Source of the DNA: Cryptomeria japonica
Lineage: Eukaryota; Streptophyta; Pinopsida; Cupressales; Cupressaceae
DNA: 50,000 nucleotides
Direction: 5' to 3'
Assembly: GCF_030272615.1 (NCBI RefSeq)
Contig: NC_081409.1
Span: 27,130,406-27,180,405 of the forward strand
The translations under genes and the position numbers were made by a program. Shown here piece by piece: positions 1 to 10,878 of this stretch. The first letter of the stretch is position 1, and every line of letters starts with the position of its first letter. The notes beneath the pieces were generated by a model that was not told the DNA's origin, made no database searches, and was given only the letters and a program-made list of their open reading frames with translations.

Positions 1-659
1 GTTTTAGTGTGAGTAGTTGTTAGGGTTTTTTGGTGGTTGATGAGTTCTTGTATGTGTGCAATCTTAACAGAGAAGATCAAGTCTATGTGTTGTAATAGAA
101 TGTGGATTTACTAAAGACTGAAGTAATGCTGAAATGCATTAGCAATAAGCTACCATGGATCTAATCAAGCAGACTGTGCCATTTGCTAGATCATTCACTT
201 GTTGATTACTCACATCTTTGACAAGTCAGAAACCCTTAACCGGGTAGGCCCAGAAAAGCTTTTGCGAATCCTCTAACAAGGTGATTCACATCTGTGGATC
301 TAAAATCCTCTCACAAGGTAGTCTTTAATTGGACTTATCTCCTAACAAAGATTGAGATTCCTAACAGGATCTGTTCTGGTAAAGAACAGTGTATGACCTT
401 AACCGGTCTGGTTACTATTATGCAGATAGTTACTTGTGAGTTTCATCTCACCATTGTTTTTCCCATTTGGGTTTCCACGTCAAAATATCTTGTGTTATGG
501 TGATTGTTCTTCTGTGGGTGAATGCCTTGCTGTTTGGTTTGCATTTGTGTTAACCGATTTGTTAGTTAAACAATTATACCGGTTTACTGCTAGACTGATA
601 AAGTGTTTGAGTTCAGTATTTTTTGGTATACTAATTCACCCCCCTCTTAGTAATCATCA
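1..659 (+). repeat. 5' LTR of element 1 (3' portion only)
   Basis: It matches 6478-7138 along its whole length, with a few small indels. It ends in a CA just before the primer site, after the pyrimidine-rich block (CACCCCCCTCTTAG) common at Copia LTR ends. The 5' part of this LTR, about 500 bp judging from the 3' copy, lies outside the window, so the target duplication cannot be checked. Confidence 0.88.
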
Positions 660-661
660 AT

Positions 662-674
662 TGGTATCGGAGCC
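662..674 (+). promoter_or_regulatory. Primer-binding site, element 1
   Basis: TGGTATCGGAGCC lies three bases after the LTR end. It is one change from the usual plant Copia site TGGTATCAGAGCC, which pairs with the 3' end of initiator methionine tRNA. Confidence 0.85.
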
Positions 675-709
675 AACCTTTCTATAAGTCTAACCACTTG
701 GAAAGAGAT

Positions 710-1924
710 ATGGGCGAATACACTGTGAGGGAACTTACTCATCAGCTCACTCAGATTGAGCAAGCCTATGATGAACTTAAAGTCAAATATAAGGCCTCTT
801 AGGCAAAAAGGAGAGAGCATGCTGAAAAACTGATGGAGCTAACTAAAAACAGTTCTTCTGATGAAGCGGACATGGAAGCCCTAGTTCAAGAAATTGAAAA
901 ACTGAATGAGTCCAATGCCGACTTAAGAAGGGAACTTGAAGGACTAATTATGAGAATGTGTTAAGAGCTTGAGAACCGGAGGAAAGCTGAAGATCTGGTA
1001 AAAGACAAAGATCATGAGATCTCCAAGCTGAAGCAAGAGATCAGTGCACTTACCGCTCATCTTCATGAAAATAAAATGGAAAAGGAAGAAATTCAAGGTG
1101 AACTACACATGGTTGTTTCTGAGAATGTAACCTTAAGGGAATCCAATGCTGCTATTACCAAAGAACTTATTGAGTCAAAGGAAATACTTGGCAAATTCAA
1201 TAAGAGCACTATCAAGCTAGAGCAGAAGCTTGAATCAGCTAAACCGGTAAAGAATACCAATGGACTTGGTTTCTCTGATTATGAGGAAGGTGAGACCTCT
1301 GGAATAAAAGATGGAGCATCAAAGAAACAATTGACCCCAAAGGATAAAGGTAAGCAAAAGTTCAAACCTATTTGCTTTAATTGTCTCAAGGAAGGACACA
1401 CTGCTAATGTATGTAGAAGTAAGGCTTACAATAATTTTCCTTATTTTCTAAATGATAAGCTTAGACCCAATAGATTCAATGGTAATTGTTATGCATGAAA
1501 CAAGTTTGGGCATAGAGCATTTGAATGCAGGTCTGTCATGCACAACACTAGAAGGTATCCTCAAAGGAGTCAAGGAGTTTTTCTTGAACCCCCTGGAAAT
1601 CGGAACCCAAACCGGTCTAACACCTATAATCATTAGTCAGGAAGCAATGGCTATCAAGCAGCAACCGAATGGAGAGCAACCTATTTGATCTGTCATGGTA
1701 GTGGTTACACTACTGGAACATGCAGAAGGAAGAATGGAAACATGAAAAATGGACCTTGGAGAGCACCTAGAATGATTTGCTATCATTGCAATAAATCGGG
1801 TCATACAACAAGATTCTGTAGAACGAGAAAGAATATATCAGATGATATACTGGTCACTCTGGAAGGAAAGATTTATGTTGAAACTACTCAAGCACATATA
1901 AAGAAAACCTGGAAGAAGAAGTGA
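710..1924 (+). pseudogene. Decayed Copia gag with coiled coil and four CCHC knuckles
   Basis: The frame opens with ATG 48 bp after the primer-site start. Codons 1 to about 170 are Glu/Lys/Leu-rich with heptad character, so a coiled coil is likely. Four nucleic-acid-binding zinc knuckles (CX2CX4HX4C) follow at 1373-1414, 1487-1528, 1691-1723 and 1778-1819. The first and fourth are intact. The second has TGA (1496) exactly where its second Cys should be. The third lacks the first Cys and has Tyr in place of His. Other in-frame stops are at 800, 962, 1634 and 1922. The usual N-terminal Copia capsid-like region (UBN2 type) is not seen, so the gene was probably truncated. The product would package element RNA if functional. 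Translation alone would now stop at codon 30. Confidence 0.75.
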
Positions 1925-2420
1925 TTCAAGAAGAATCGATTTCTGCAGCTAGTGTGGAAGTCACTGAACCGGCAAACTAAGCATCAAAAAATCTTAGGGT
2001 GAGCAAACAGTGAAATGTTTTGAACCCCCAGTTTACATCGGTAAAAGACCTTAACCGGTATGTGATACCTGTCAACTAGCAGAAGACCGAAAATGGTAAA
2101 AGGAAAATTAGGGTTTATGCCCTAATAGTGGAGCATTTATTATGGTAGGTGGAGAACTTGTTTAAAAGGATTTTTCAAGTCATTTTTCACTTATCAGTTC
2201 TCAAGTGAAGAAGTTTTTAAGCACTGAGAGACGAAAAGCGATTTGGATTGCGACTCGAAGAATTTTCAAAACCTTGAAGAAGAATATGAAGCTAATATCA
2301 ATCGATCAAGTGTAGAACACAAAGCGGTATTTCAGCAACTGAAGGAGTGTGTGGCGAATTGTAATTTGCAAGCCCTAAATTTTGAATTACGAAGGTATTT
2401 CTCAAATTTCTCTGTTTATC

Positions 2421-5400
2421 ATGGCTTCCGCATCACACTCTAGCTCTAGTGCACCCGTTGATTTAGTAGACTTCATTCAATAGAAGGAAAAATACAATAC
2501 CCTATCTCAAATACTCGCTGGTGTTATAGTGGAGGAAGGCATTTTCGATTACATTGACTGTAAAATTGAAGACTTAGGATCTCTTGTAATCCATTCCTAG
2601 TTGAGTTTGTTCTGTGGGAAGGACAAAAAGATTAAACTGGAATTTAGCATCCAGGAAAAGAAGAAGCTTCACAATGGAGTCTATTTCCTTGAAGAGTTTT
2701 CAAATGATCACATCCGCATCATTCTGAGCAGAGTGCACGGTGATAAAATGTACTTAGGGCGGACGCATGACATCACACTGGAAGCGATTCATGTCATCAC
2801 TAGTTTCTGTAACGTCGGTGAAGTGCCAACCCTAAGGAAGATCAACAAGACAGAAATGACCAAGCTCACCAGTTCTGTGAGCGACCAATGAGGAATGACT
2901 ATCAATCCCATCAAGGACGATTTGGTCAAATATGCTTGCATGGTAATAGGTTACCAGACATTTTATGCTAGCAGGATCAACTCTGTCTCTGCAGCAGCAG
3001 TAAATGCTGCCTACAAGATGATCATGGAAGATGCATCATTTGACTTATGCACCTGTATGCAAAGGTAACTTCTGGTGAACCTGATGTTGATTCAACAGGA
3101 CAATGCCTTGAGATTTAAGTTTGGACAACTATTGGTTGGGTTGTTCTTCTACTTCCAAGGTTACTTCCTAGGAGTCGAAGATGTTCAATGGTCTGCCAAC
3201 CAACCAGTTACAAAGAAAATCAAGGAAAGCCTTCAAGCGGTTGGAACCGGTTATCGAGAAGTTTTGAACAAATATTTTGATGAGTTCAGACGCAATATGA
3301 GCCAAAGAGTGAGAATATCAAGTGATATTGTCAAGAAATATGAAGATGACATATGCTTCACCATCAAAGTTGATGAGTGCATAATGGAGGCGGTTGAGCC
3401 TAGACAGGAAGAAGTGGAACCGATGGGATATGAGGTAATGTATGACATGCTAGATGGGTATGCCTCTACCCTACTCGCCTTGCCCCTTGATCCAAAGGCA
3501 AAGAGAACCGACACCTATTTGGAAAGGGTTACATCGGTTGAAGAACCGTCAGTAAAGAAGGGAAAGGCAGTTCCTTCAGTATCGGCACCGGTTATCGCAA
3601 CAAGTCCCAAAGTGACCAAGCGGTCACCAGCAAAGAAGAAATCGAAAGCTTCTTCTGCCAAAGTCTTTGAGAGAAAGAGGAAGACAAAAGACAACACACC
3701 AGACTTAGAGGACACTGTGTCTGAAGAATAGCCTAAGAAGACTAGGCAAACGAGGAAAAAGACAAAGAATGAACCGACAACATCTGCACCAGTAAATATT
3801 GATATTTCCTCCTACAAACCTTTGACATATTGTCAAAGAACTATTAAGAATATTAGAAGAAAAGTGCTTGGTGATTTGAAAGAGTGCTTTGATGATTTTA
3901 ATGATGATGAAAAGAAAGAAATTGATCATGAAGTCATTAATTATTTATGTATTAATGACCGGTGGCCATCATAAAATAAATCTGAGACACCTGATTCTTT
4001 ATATAGTTCTTTAGATAACAAATGGCACATTGCCATAGAGAAGGAACGAGAAATAAGAGAGGAAGTATTTGCACAATACTTTCCTGATGTGCCTAAAATA
4101 GAACTTTATGAAGTGGTGGAAAGATATAAGGGCCTCTTCTTCATGAGAAGAAGGAGACTCCTGTTGCTAGAAGGAAAAGTCCTGGAAGTGGTAAAAGATA
4201 CCCACTCCCTTGCTCAATCCACTCTAAAGTTGCACCAAGTGGCAGAAGCCAACAGGAAAGCTGAGCAAGAGCTAGAAATCAGTCAACCGGATGAAGTGTA
4301 TGATAGTGAAGGAGTACCAGTCACTGATCAAATGGAACCCATTGATGTTGATGCCTTGAACGGTGAAGATGTTACTCCAGGTACACCAATTGAAGCTATA
4401 GGATAAGAAAAATAGGCAGAGGAAGAGAAGAAGAAATAGGAAGAAGGAAAGAAGAAACAAGCAGATGAAGAGGCAAAGAGAAAAGAAGAAGAAAAGAGGA
4501 AATAGGAAGAGGACAGGAGGAAAGAAGAGGAAAATAAGAGACAAGAGAAGGAAGTGGAAAAGAAACGGAAGGAAGAAGAAAAGAGACAAGAGGAAGAGAA
4601 AAAGAAGAAGGAAGCGGATAAGGAAGAAGAAAATAAACAGGCAGAGGAGAAGAGAAAGGAAGAGGAGAAGAGGAAGAAAGAAGAGGAGAAGAAGAAAAAG
4701 GATGAGGACGAAGTGAAGCGGAAAGAAGAAGAAGAGAAAATAAAAATAGAGGAAGAGGAGAAAAAGAAGGTAGAAGAAGACAAGCTAAGAGAGAAAGAGA
4801 AGGAGGAAGCGGCGCTGAGCACTCAAGTGGAGACTCCAAAGGCAACCGGTAGTCAAGCCAAACCGGCTGACATTACCAGTCCCATTGATCTCCAATCTGC
4901 AAATGAATCAGAGCTGCTGCAGAGCATTAAGCTTGCTCAAGAATGCCTGGAGGTGATAAGGAGGAAGAAGGAGCAAGATGTGATCCAAGCTATGGTGGAC
5001 ACTCTTACTGGTCTGATACCTGATACCAACCTCCCTAGTATCGATTCCTCTCTGGCTTAGTTGAAACTCTTATGCATAGTTGTGGAGGACCAAGTACAAA
5101 GCCTGGAAGAGGTTGGTGAAGCAAATTCCAAGAAGGAGCATCAAAAGACTTTGAACACTACCTTGGTGAAAAATTTACTTGAGCTCTGGTCTGATCTGTA
5201 GAAGGCACAAAAGGACATCAGAGATACAATGGATGAGGGGAAATTACTACTCAGTAAGATATGTCAACCCCATCTATTCTATGATGATGTGCTTGCCCAG
5301 AAAGACAAACTGCAAACTGATTTGTAGACATTCATAAGCACATTGAAGATGCCATATGATTCCTTTACCACTTATGGGCAAACCGTTCACCGGTTTCAAC

Positions 5401-5693
5401 TTCAGGTTGCAAGAATTGATTTGGAGATCAGCAACCAGACCAAGGATTTGCAGGAACTACAACTGGTTCTACTACCAAGACTGCAAATACTTCAGAAGTG
5501 CTATCTCAATCTAGATGCCTTGATGGTTACTCAAGAGATGAGTACCTTGGATGCCATGGAGGAGCAGGTATCCCAGATGCAAACGGAGAGTGAGGTTGCT
5601 ACCTCATTACTTGAGTCATGGTCCTTATCCATGAAGCAATTTATGTAGGACTTTAAATCTATTTTTGAAAAGTTTCACTCTTTATTGTCATAA
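2421..5693 (+). pseudogene. Second long frame of element 1: 1,090-codon non-pol ORF with 14 stops
   Basis: From ATG 2421 to TAA 5691 one frame stays aligned over 3,273 bp with no frameshift, but carries in-frame stops at 2481, 2598, 2889, 3066, 3729, 3972, 4404, 4413, 4437, 4503, 5058, 5199, 5325 and 5646. Ten are TAG, three TAA and one TGA; each is one C-to-T step from CAG, CAA or CGA. The conceptual product has a Ser-rich start, a mixed helical domain (codons about 60-320), a Lys/Pro/Ser linker (about 370-440), a second helical part, a dense Lys/Glu coiled coil (about 660-800) and a helical C-terminus. I recognise no catalytic motif. Placement where pol should be suggests an acquired gene or a remnant env-like ORF. 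A relative of the plant-transposon-associated helical domains is possible but unproven. Confidence 0.7.
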
Positions 5694-5974
5694 ACATTTA
5701 TTCAGCTAATAGAAACAGGGGTTATTCAGTTGTCTTTTTTCATTGTTGGCAAAGGGGGAGAAGTATTCTGGTATACTGGTATTTAAAATTTTGATGCATG
5801 CTATGTATACTCTCATGTTTATCTCTGTAAGGAAGTAGTATACATTGTATTTTCTGCAAAAGGATAGTGTATATGCTTAAGGGGAGTATTTTTTGTTATG
5901 ACATATTATTTTTGTAAAACACTTAGATGTCAAGAATTTTCCTAAGTGTTGCCATCAATGCCAAAGGGGGAGAT
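5694..5974 (+). other. 3' untranslated part of element 1 with three polypurine tracts
   Basis: AAAGGGGGAG occurs at 5751-5760 and again at 5963-5972, just before the 3' LTR, with AAGGGGAG at 5879-5886 between them. The last is the functional-position PPT for plus-strand priming. Repeated PPT copies upstream of the 3' LTR are a described Sirevirus trait. Confidence 0.75.
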
Positions 5975-7138
5975 TGTTGGCATTTTTGATGACTATGTTG
6001 TGATTGTCATTGATGGACACACACTTGCTATGAGATCACTTTTTGAACGTATGAATTATGCTCAACCGGTATTTTGTTGTACTCTTTAGACTATCAGTGT
6101 TTTGCAGAAAGTGTTTACCGATCTCAAGCGGCATGAAGATTTCAAGTGGCATGATGACCTCAAGCGGTTCGAGGATCTCAAGAGAAATGTAGCAAAGGAA
6201 CTAAGAGCGACAGTTAACATTTTCCTAGTCTTCATTTTTGTCAAACCGATAATCTGTTTAATAGTTAAACCAATATTACTCTGAGTTATCAATTGGTAAT
6301 CGGTAAAGTTGTATAAACCGGTAATACTCTGTGATGAGTTACCATCCAGCGACACTTTGATGGTGATTTTGTGTCGTGTTACCAAATGTGTCTAGATACA
6401 ATGAACCTAGGAAATTACAATGTAATCCTATTGGACTGACATGAAATGAGATTCCTTTTAAGGATATCATGTCTAGGGTTTTAGTGTGAGTAGCTGTTAG
6501 GGTTTTTTGGTGGTTGATGAGTTCTTATATGTGCGATCTTAACAGAGAAGATCAAGTCTGTGTGTTGTAACAAAGTGTGGATTTACTGAAGACTAAAGTA
6601 ATGCTGAAATGCATTAGCAATAAGCTACCATGGATCTAATCAAGCAAACTGTGCCATTTGCTAGATCATTCACTTGTTGATTACTCACATCTTTGACAAG
6701 TCAGAAACCCTTAACTAGGTAGGCCCAAAAAAGCCTTTGTAAATCCTCTAACAAGGTGATTCACATTTGTGGATCTAAAATCCTCTCACAAGGTAGTCTT
6801 TAATCAGACTTATCTCCTAACATAGATTGAGATTCCTAACAGGATGTGTTCTGGTAAAGAACATTGTATGACCTTAATCGGTCTGGTTACTATTCTACAA
6901 ATAGTTACTTGTGAGTTTCATCTCACCGTGGTTTTTCTCATTTGGGTTTCCACGTCAAAATCTCTTGTGTTATGGCGACTGTTCTTTTGTGGGTGAATGC
7001 CTTACTTGCTGTTTGGTTTGCATTTGTGTTAACGAGTTTGTTAGTTAAACAGTTATACCGATTTACTGCTAGACTGATAAAGTGTTTGAGTTCAGTATTT
7101 TTTGGTATACTAATTCACCCCCCCTCTTAGTATTCATA
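5975..7138 (+). repeat. 3' LTR of element 1
   Basis: It starts TGTTGGCATTTTTGATGAC directly after the PPT and ends after the CCCCCCTCTTAG block, about 1,164 bp. The last few bases have drifted from the CA end seen in the 5' copy. The right border touches the microsatellite, so no target duplication can be read. Confidence 0.85.
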
Positions 7139-7140
7139 AA

Positions 7141-7577
7141 CTCTCTCTCTCTCTCTCATGCACACACACACTCTCTCTCTCTCACAAACACACACTCACA
7201 CACACTGACATACACACACACACTCACACACACTCACACTCACACACACACACACACACACTCTCTCTCTCTCTCTCACTCACACTCACACACAGACACT
7301 CACTCATACACACACACATATATGGAGACACACTCTCTCACTCACTCACTCACTCACTCACACAGACACTATCACACAAACACTCTCTCTCACACACACT
7401 CACACTTATACACTCACTCACTCACTCACTCACTCACTCACACACACTCACACACACTCACACACTCACTCACACTCACACTCTCTCACACACACACACA
7501 CTCACACACAAACACTCACATACACACACATACTCACTCACTCACACACTCATTGACACACACACACACACACACAC
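7141..7577. repeat. CT/CA/CACT microsatellite block
   Basis: About 437 bp of mixed CT, CA and ACTC/CACT runs with few interruptions. It fills the whole gap between the element 1 3' LTR and the first base of the element A 5' LTR. Open frames across it (His/Thr/Ser repeats) are composition artefacts. Confidence 0.95.
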
Positions 7578-7714
7578 AGGTGCAGGAGCACCTAAGGGTG
7601 AGTAAATACCCTTTTCAATTTTGGCACAAGGACTGGTTCAAGTCCATTAAGTTGTTTATAAGGAGCTTGGTTTGTATTTTTAATTTTATTTTTTGTAGTG
7701 CATGTTTTCGGCGA

Positions 7715-8270
7715 GCCTTATCCCTGATGACACCGCCAGCGTATGGAGTGCTACCATCGACTATCGGAACAACTGGTTTCACCCTACCTCGATAGCCTGA
7801 TGGAGTCACCAACGGTTGGAGTGAGTCAAAATGAAACCATTGGCTATCAGTAAAAGTGTTTTCCACCTACCCCGATGAGTTGATGAGGTTGCCGATGGAG
7901 TGGAGCCATCAAGTATTGACAAGACATGTTTGATGCTAGCTCGATGACCTGATGGGAAAGCATACGGTTTGGAGCGCACCATCGGCTATCGGTATAACAT
8001 GTTTAGGGCTAACCCGATAATCTGACGGGGAAGCATACAGTTTGGAGCGAGCTGAGTGAGTTCAAATTGCACCATCGACTATCAGCTTAACATGTTTAGG
8101 GCTACACAGATAACTTGATGGAACAACATACTATTGGGAGTGTGCCATCAGACATCGGCAAGAGTGTTTTGACACTACGCTGATAACCCAATAAGAAGGT
8201 GCACACTTTGTAAACTGTCATCGGTCATCAGAGTGAAGATTTTGACGCTATCTCGATGACCCAATGGAAA
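7715..8270 (+). repeat. Internal degenerate tandem repeat in the LTR of element A
   Basis: About seven or eight units of 70-90 bp, each opening with a form of CCGATGACCCGATGG and carrying CCATCGGCTATCGG near the end; examples begin near 7790, 7872, 7941, 8014, 8105, 8179 and 8252. They lie upstream of the TATA box, where LTR enhancer repeats often sit. The same field recurs in the 3' LTR (about 21720-22270). Confidence 0.75.
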
Positions 8271-8353
8271 TAAAAGATAGTTACAACAGGAAAACGAATT
8301 GTGTCAAGTTCAATCTCGTCTATTAGGGAAGATTCAAGACATGTTTAGGAGGC

Positions 8354-8360
8354 TATAAAA
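8354..8360 (+). promoter_or_regulatory. TATA box in the element A LTR
   Basis: TATAAAA sits in a well conserved stretch shared with the 3' LTR and with the antisense LTR-like copy near 41560. It is the likely core promoter of the family. Confidence 0.6.
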
Positions 8361-9183
8361 GACCCAATGGGCATTTTGTAAAAGGGTTAGAAGGAGGCTG
8401 AATGGATTTGATCCCACGAAGAATAAGAACATCTTTGGAATAGCAATTTGTAAACCGTTTTCTATTTTCTTTTCTCAGAGCTCAATTTGTGTTTGTAAAC
8501 TGTAAATAATGGCTTAAATCTTTAAATGCCAGTGTGATAGAGTAGATGTTACTTTTCTGTGTTTTGTGAGTTCCAATTTTTGAAGTCATGCCAAGGTCGA
8601 CTCTGTAAATAAGTTATCATCCTGTTTCTTGTTTTCTGTTGGTGACAAGTAGTTATAACATGGGTCTGTCTTGATTCTCCATCGTGGGATCCACACGACC
8701 ATTGCAGGTTATCAAGTAGAGACAACCATATACTGTAGATTTCTATTTACAGTAGACCAGGGAATGGCATTGGCTGTTCCAATAGACTGGCCCTAGGCGA
8801 GCTTGACGATAGCCCAACTAGGTATCAGTGACCAAGAGGAATCACTTGCAGGCTAGACCACAGTCTAGGATGTTAGCTTCAGACTAGGGGAAGATAAGAT
8901 CAAAGGGAGAGAAGGTCCAGACATGAGGAGAAAGAAACTTAGAAGAAGTTGTAGGCATAATAAATGGTAGAGAAAACCCTACAAGGTGTCTAGTTAGATA
9001 CAATGGAATAGTGAGTTGGTGGATTTACGAAAGTGAATTGACAAAGAGTAGAGTAATAACCCTTGGTAGAGAGGAACCAGAGTGGAATAGGGGAATTGAG
9101 AGGAGTATTCCCGAGATAGGCTAGTAAAAAGCCTTAGAGTGAGTCAAGCTGACTCAAGCAATCTAGGATCCTCCCTATCAGAT

Positions 9184-9195
9184 TGGTATCAGAGC
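9184..9195 (+). promoter_or_regulatory. Primer-binding site, element A
   Basis: TGGTATCAGAGC, complementary to initiator Met tRNA, three bases after the LTR end. Confidence 0.9.
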
Positions 9196-9255
9196 GAGTT
9201 AAAGATTTGGGGTGAAGAGTGTAAGACTAATCTAGTATCAGAAGAAGGAGTAAAT

Positions 9256-10878
9256 ATGGTAACCAATGCAGAATTGGCTAAGGAAGTCGCTGACCAAGAA
9301 GATGAAAACTGATTGCTCAAGGAAAGATTGGAGCAGTTGGAGTAGAAACGAGGTGTGGTGGAAGTCAAGACAACAAAAGTGAGTGGGAAGATAGATGAGA
9401 AGGGTAAAATGTTTGCAATAGAGGATGAAGTCCCTACCCCAGACCCTATTATTGATCAAGAACCATTCTTGAAGGCTTTGAAGGCAATGAGTGAAAAGTC
9501 TTTGGAAGGAGTACCACTGTTTAGTGGCAAGATGGAAGCAAAGGCGATAATGGAATGGATAGAGGGTATGGAAAACCATTTTGAGTGTGAAGGTGTGACT
9601 AATGCCCAAAAGGTTAAGGTGGCTAAGTCAAGAATGAGAGGTGCTGCCATTACTTGGTGGAAGTTTATACAAAATGAGAGAGAAAGAGAAGGTAAGATGC
9701 CCATCTCTACTTGGAAAGGGATGGTAAGCAAAATCAAAGAGACTTATCTTCCTGAGGATTATGAAGTACAGTTGCATAGGAAAAGACAAAAACTAAGGCA
9801 AAAGGAGTTAGATGTAAGTACCTACACTAAAGAGTTCCAAAAGTTGTGTCTAAGGTCAAAAGTGATGGAGGATGAAAGCATTAGAGTAGCAAGGTATCTT
9901 AATGGTCTGAGATAGAACATATAAGAGGAATTAAGTTTGTTGAGTCCAAATACCATTCACAAATGTTATCAATTGGTCCTGAAAGTAGAAGAAAAGAATA
10001 AGAAGAAACATGAAAGCACTAGTAGAGGCAAAGGTAGAGGCCGAGATTCAAAAGGTTATAGAGAAAGATACAATGGCAAAGGAAGTGAAGTAAGATCACA
10101 AGGAGAGTCAAAATTGACTGAGCAGACTAATGAATCTAGTGGAAGAGGAAATTATGGTAGAGGAAGAGGTCATAACAGCAACAATAGAGGTATACCCGGA
10201 AGTTCGAGCGGAGGTTCATACTTTGCAAACATGAAGTGTTACCATTGCAGTAATTTTGGTCATCCTACCTATAGGTGACCGGAGAAGGAAACCTCATCAC
10301 ATTCAGAGAAAAGAATCAATTATGTGCAAGAGAATTCTAGTAGTGTGAAGTCTCTTGAAGTAAACCTTGACTCAGAGAATGGTGAGAATCTGATGGTTAG
10401 AAGGGTACTAATTAGGGAATCGGTTAAGGAAGAGCCAAAACAGAGGAGTTCTCTTTTCAGAGTAAAGTGCAAGATACTTGGTAAGGTCTGTAAAGTGATC
10501 ATTGACTCGGGATCAACATACAATATCATCTTCGAAGAAGCAATAAGTAAACTTGGGTTGAGTAGCATGCCATATAGTCATCCTTACAAGGTCACATGAT
10601 TGAATAAAGGACAACATGTGTTAGTAAATGAAGAAGTATGGGTTGAATTTGCAATTGGGAAATATTCTGACATAATTTTATGTGATGTTCTACCCATGGA
10701 TGCATGTCATTTGATGCTAGACAGACCATGGAAATTTGACAGAAAAGCTATCCATGACGGAGAAAAGAACTCCTATGCATTCACAAAGGAAGGGGTGACA
10801 TACAAGATTCAATCTTTGGTAGAGGATGAACCAAGACTAGTGGTCCTAATGTGTTGTTGGCCGGAGGAAAATAATTTT
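9256..10878 (+). pseudogene. Element A gag-protease (decayed)
   Basis: One frame runs from ATG 9256 to about 10878. The Gag capsid domain (9460-9910) has the typical run of WIEGMENHFE, TWWKF and YTKEFQKLC-type motifs, closely matching element B at 15380-15790. A Gly/Arg/Ser-rich linker leads to a CCHC knuckle at 10237-10278, whose last Cys is now TGA. The aspartic protease follows with an intact DSGS active-site motif near 10504 and a later GRPW-like block (DRPW). In-frame stops include those near 9310, 9340, 9913, 9922, 10276 and 10597; the last replaces a Trp that B retains. A frameshift near 10878 ends the frame. Not translatable as a whole. Confidence 0.85.

Larger units (their letters stand above)
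1..7138 (+). mobile_element. Element 1: non-autonomous Copia (Sirevirus-like) LTR element
   Basis: Positions 1-659 repeat 6478-7138, so the window opens inside the 5' LTR. A Met-type primer site follows the 5' LTR and a purine tract precedes the 3' LTR at 5975. The interior (660-5974) has a decayed gag and one long second frame. No protease, integrase, reverse transcriptase or RNase H motif is visible in any frame. The coil-plus-CCHC gag and the several AAAGGGGGAG tracts near the 3' LTR resemble Sireviruses, a Copia lineage, which is family knowledge. The LTR copies differ at roughly 40 of 655 sites by eye, about 6 percent. The class is a large retrotransposon derivative that would depend on enzymes from a relative. 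Confidence 0.85.
7578..9180 (+). repeat. 5' LTR of element A
   Basis: About 1,603 bp, aligned end to end with 21581-23143. The first base (T in the 3' copy) is A here, merged into the neighbouring CA run. It ends CTATCA before the primer site. A strong TATA-box candidate, TATAAAA, is at 8354-8360 and is conserved in the 3' copy at 22355-22361, so transcription likely starts about 30 bp further on. About 550 bp of its upstream half is an internal repeat field. Confidence 0.9.

Noticed and set aside
4272-4845. Long minus-strand ORFs rich in Ser, Phe and Leu
   Set aside because: They are the complement of the Lys/Glu coiled-coil region of element 1 ORF 2; composition alone keeps them open.
2421-5693. 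Idea that TAG is a reassigned (Gln) codon in element 1
   Set aside because: Plant nuclear genomes use the standard code, intact ORF C ends at TAG, and stops in A and B follow the same decay pattern. C-to-T mutation explains them.
7082-7795. 237-codon ORF of His/Thr/Ser repeats (and a similar one at 23136-23468)
   Set aside because: It is CT/CA microsatellite read in frame, with no independent coding evidence.
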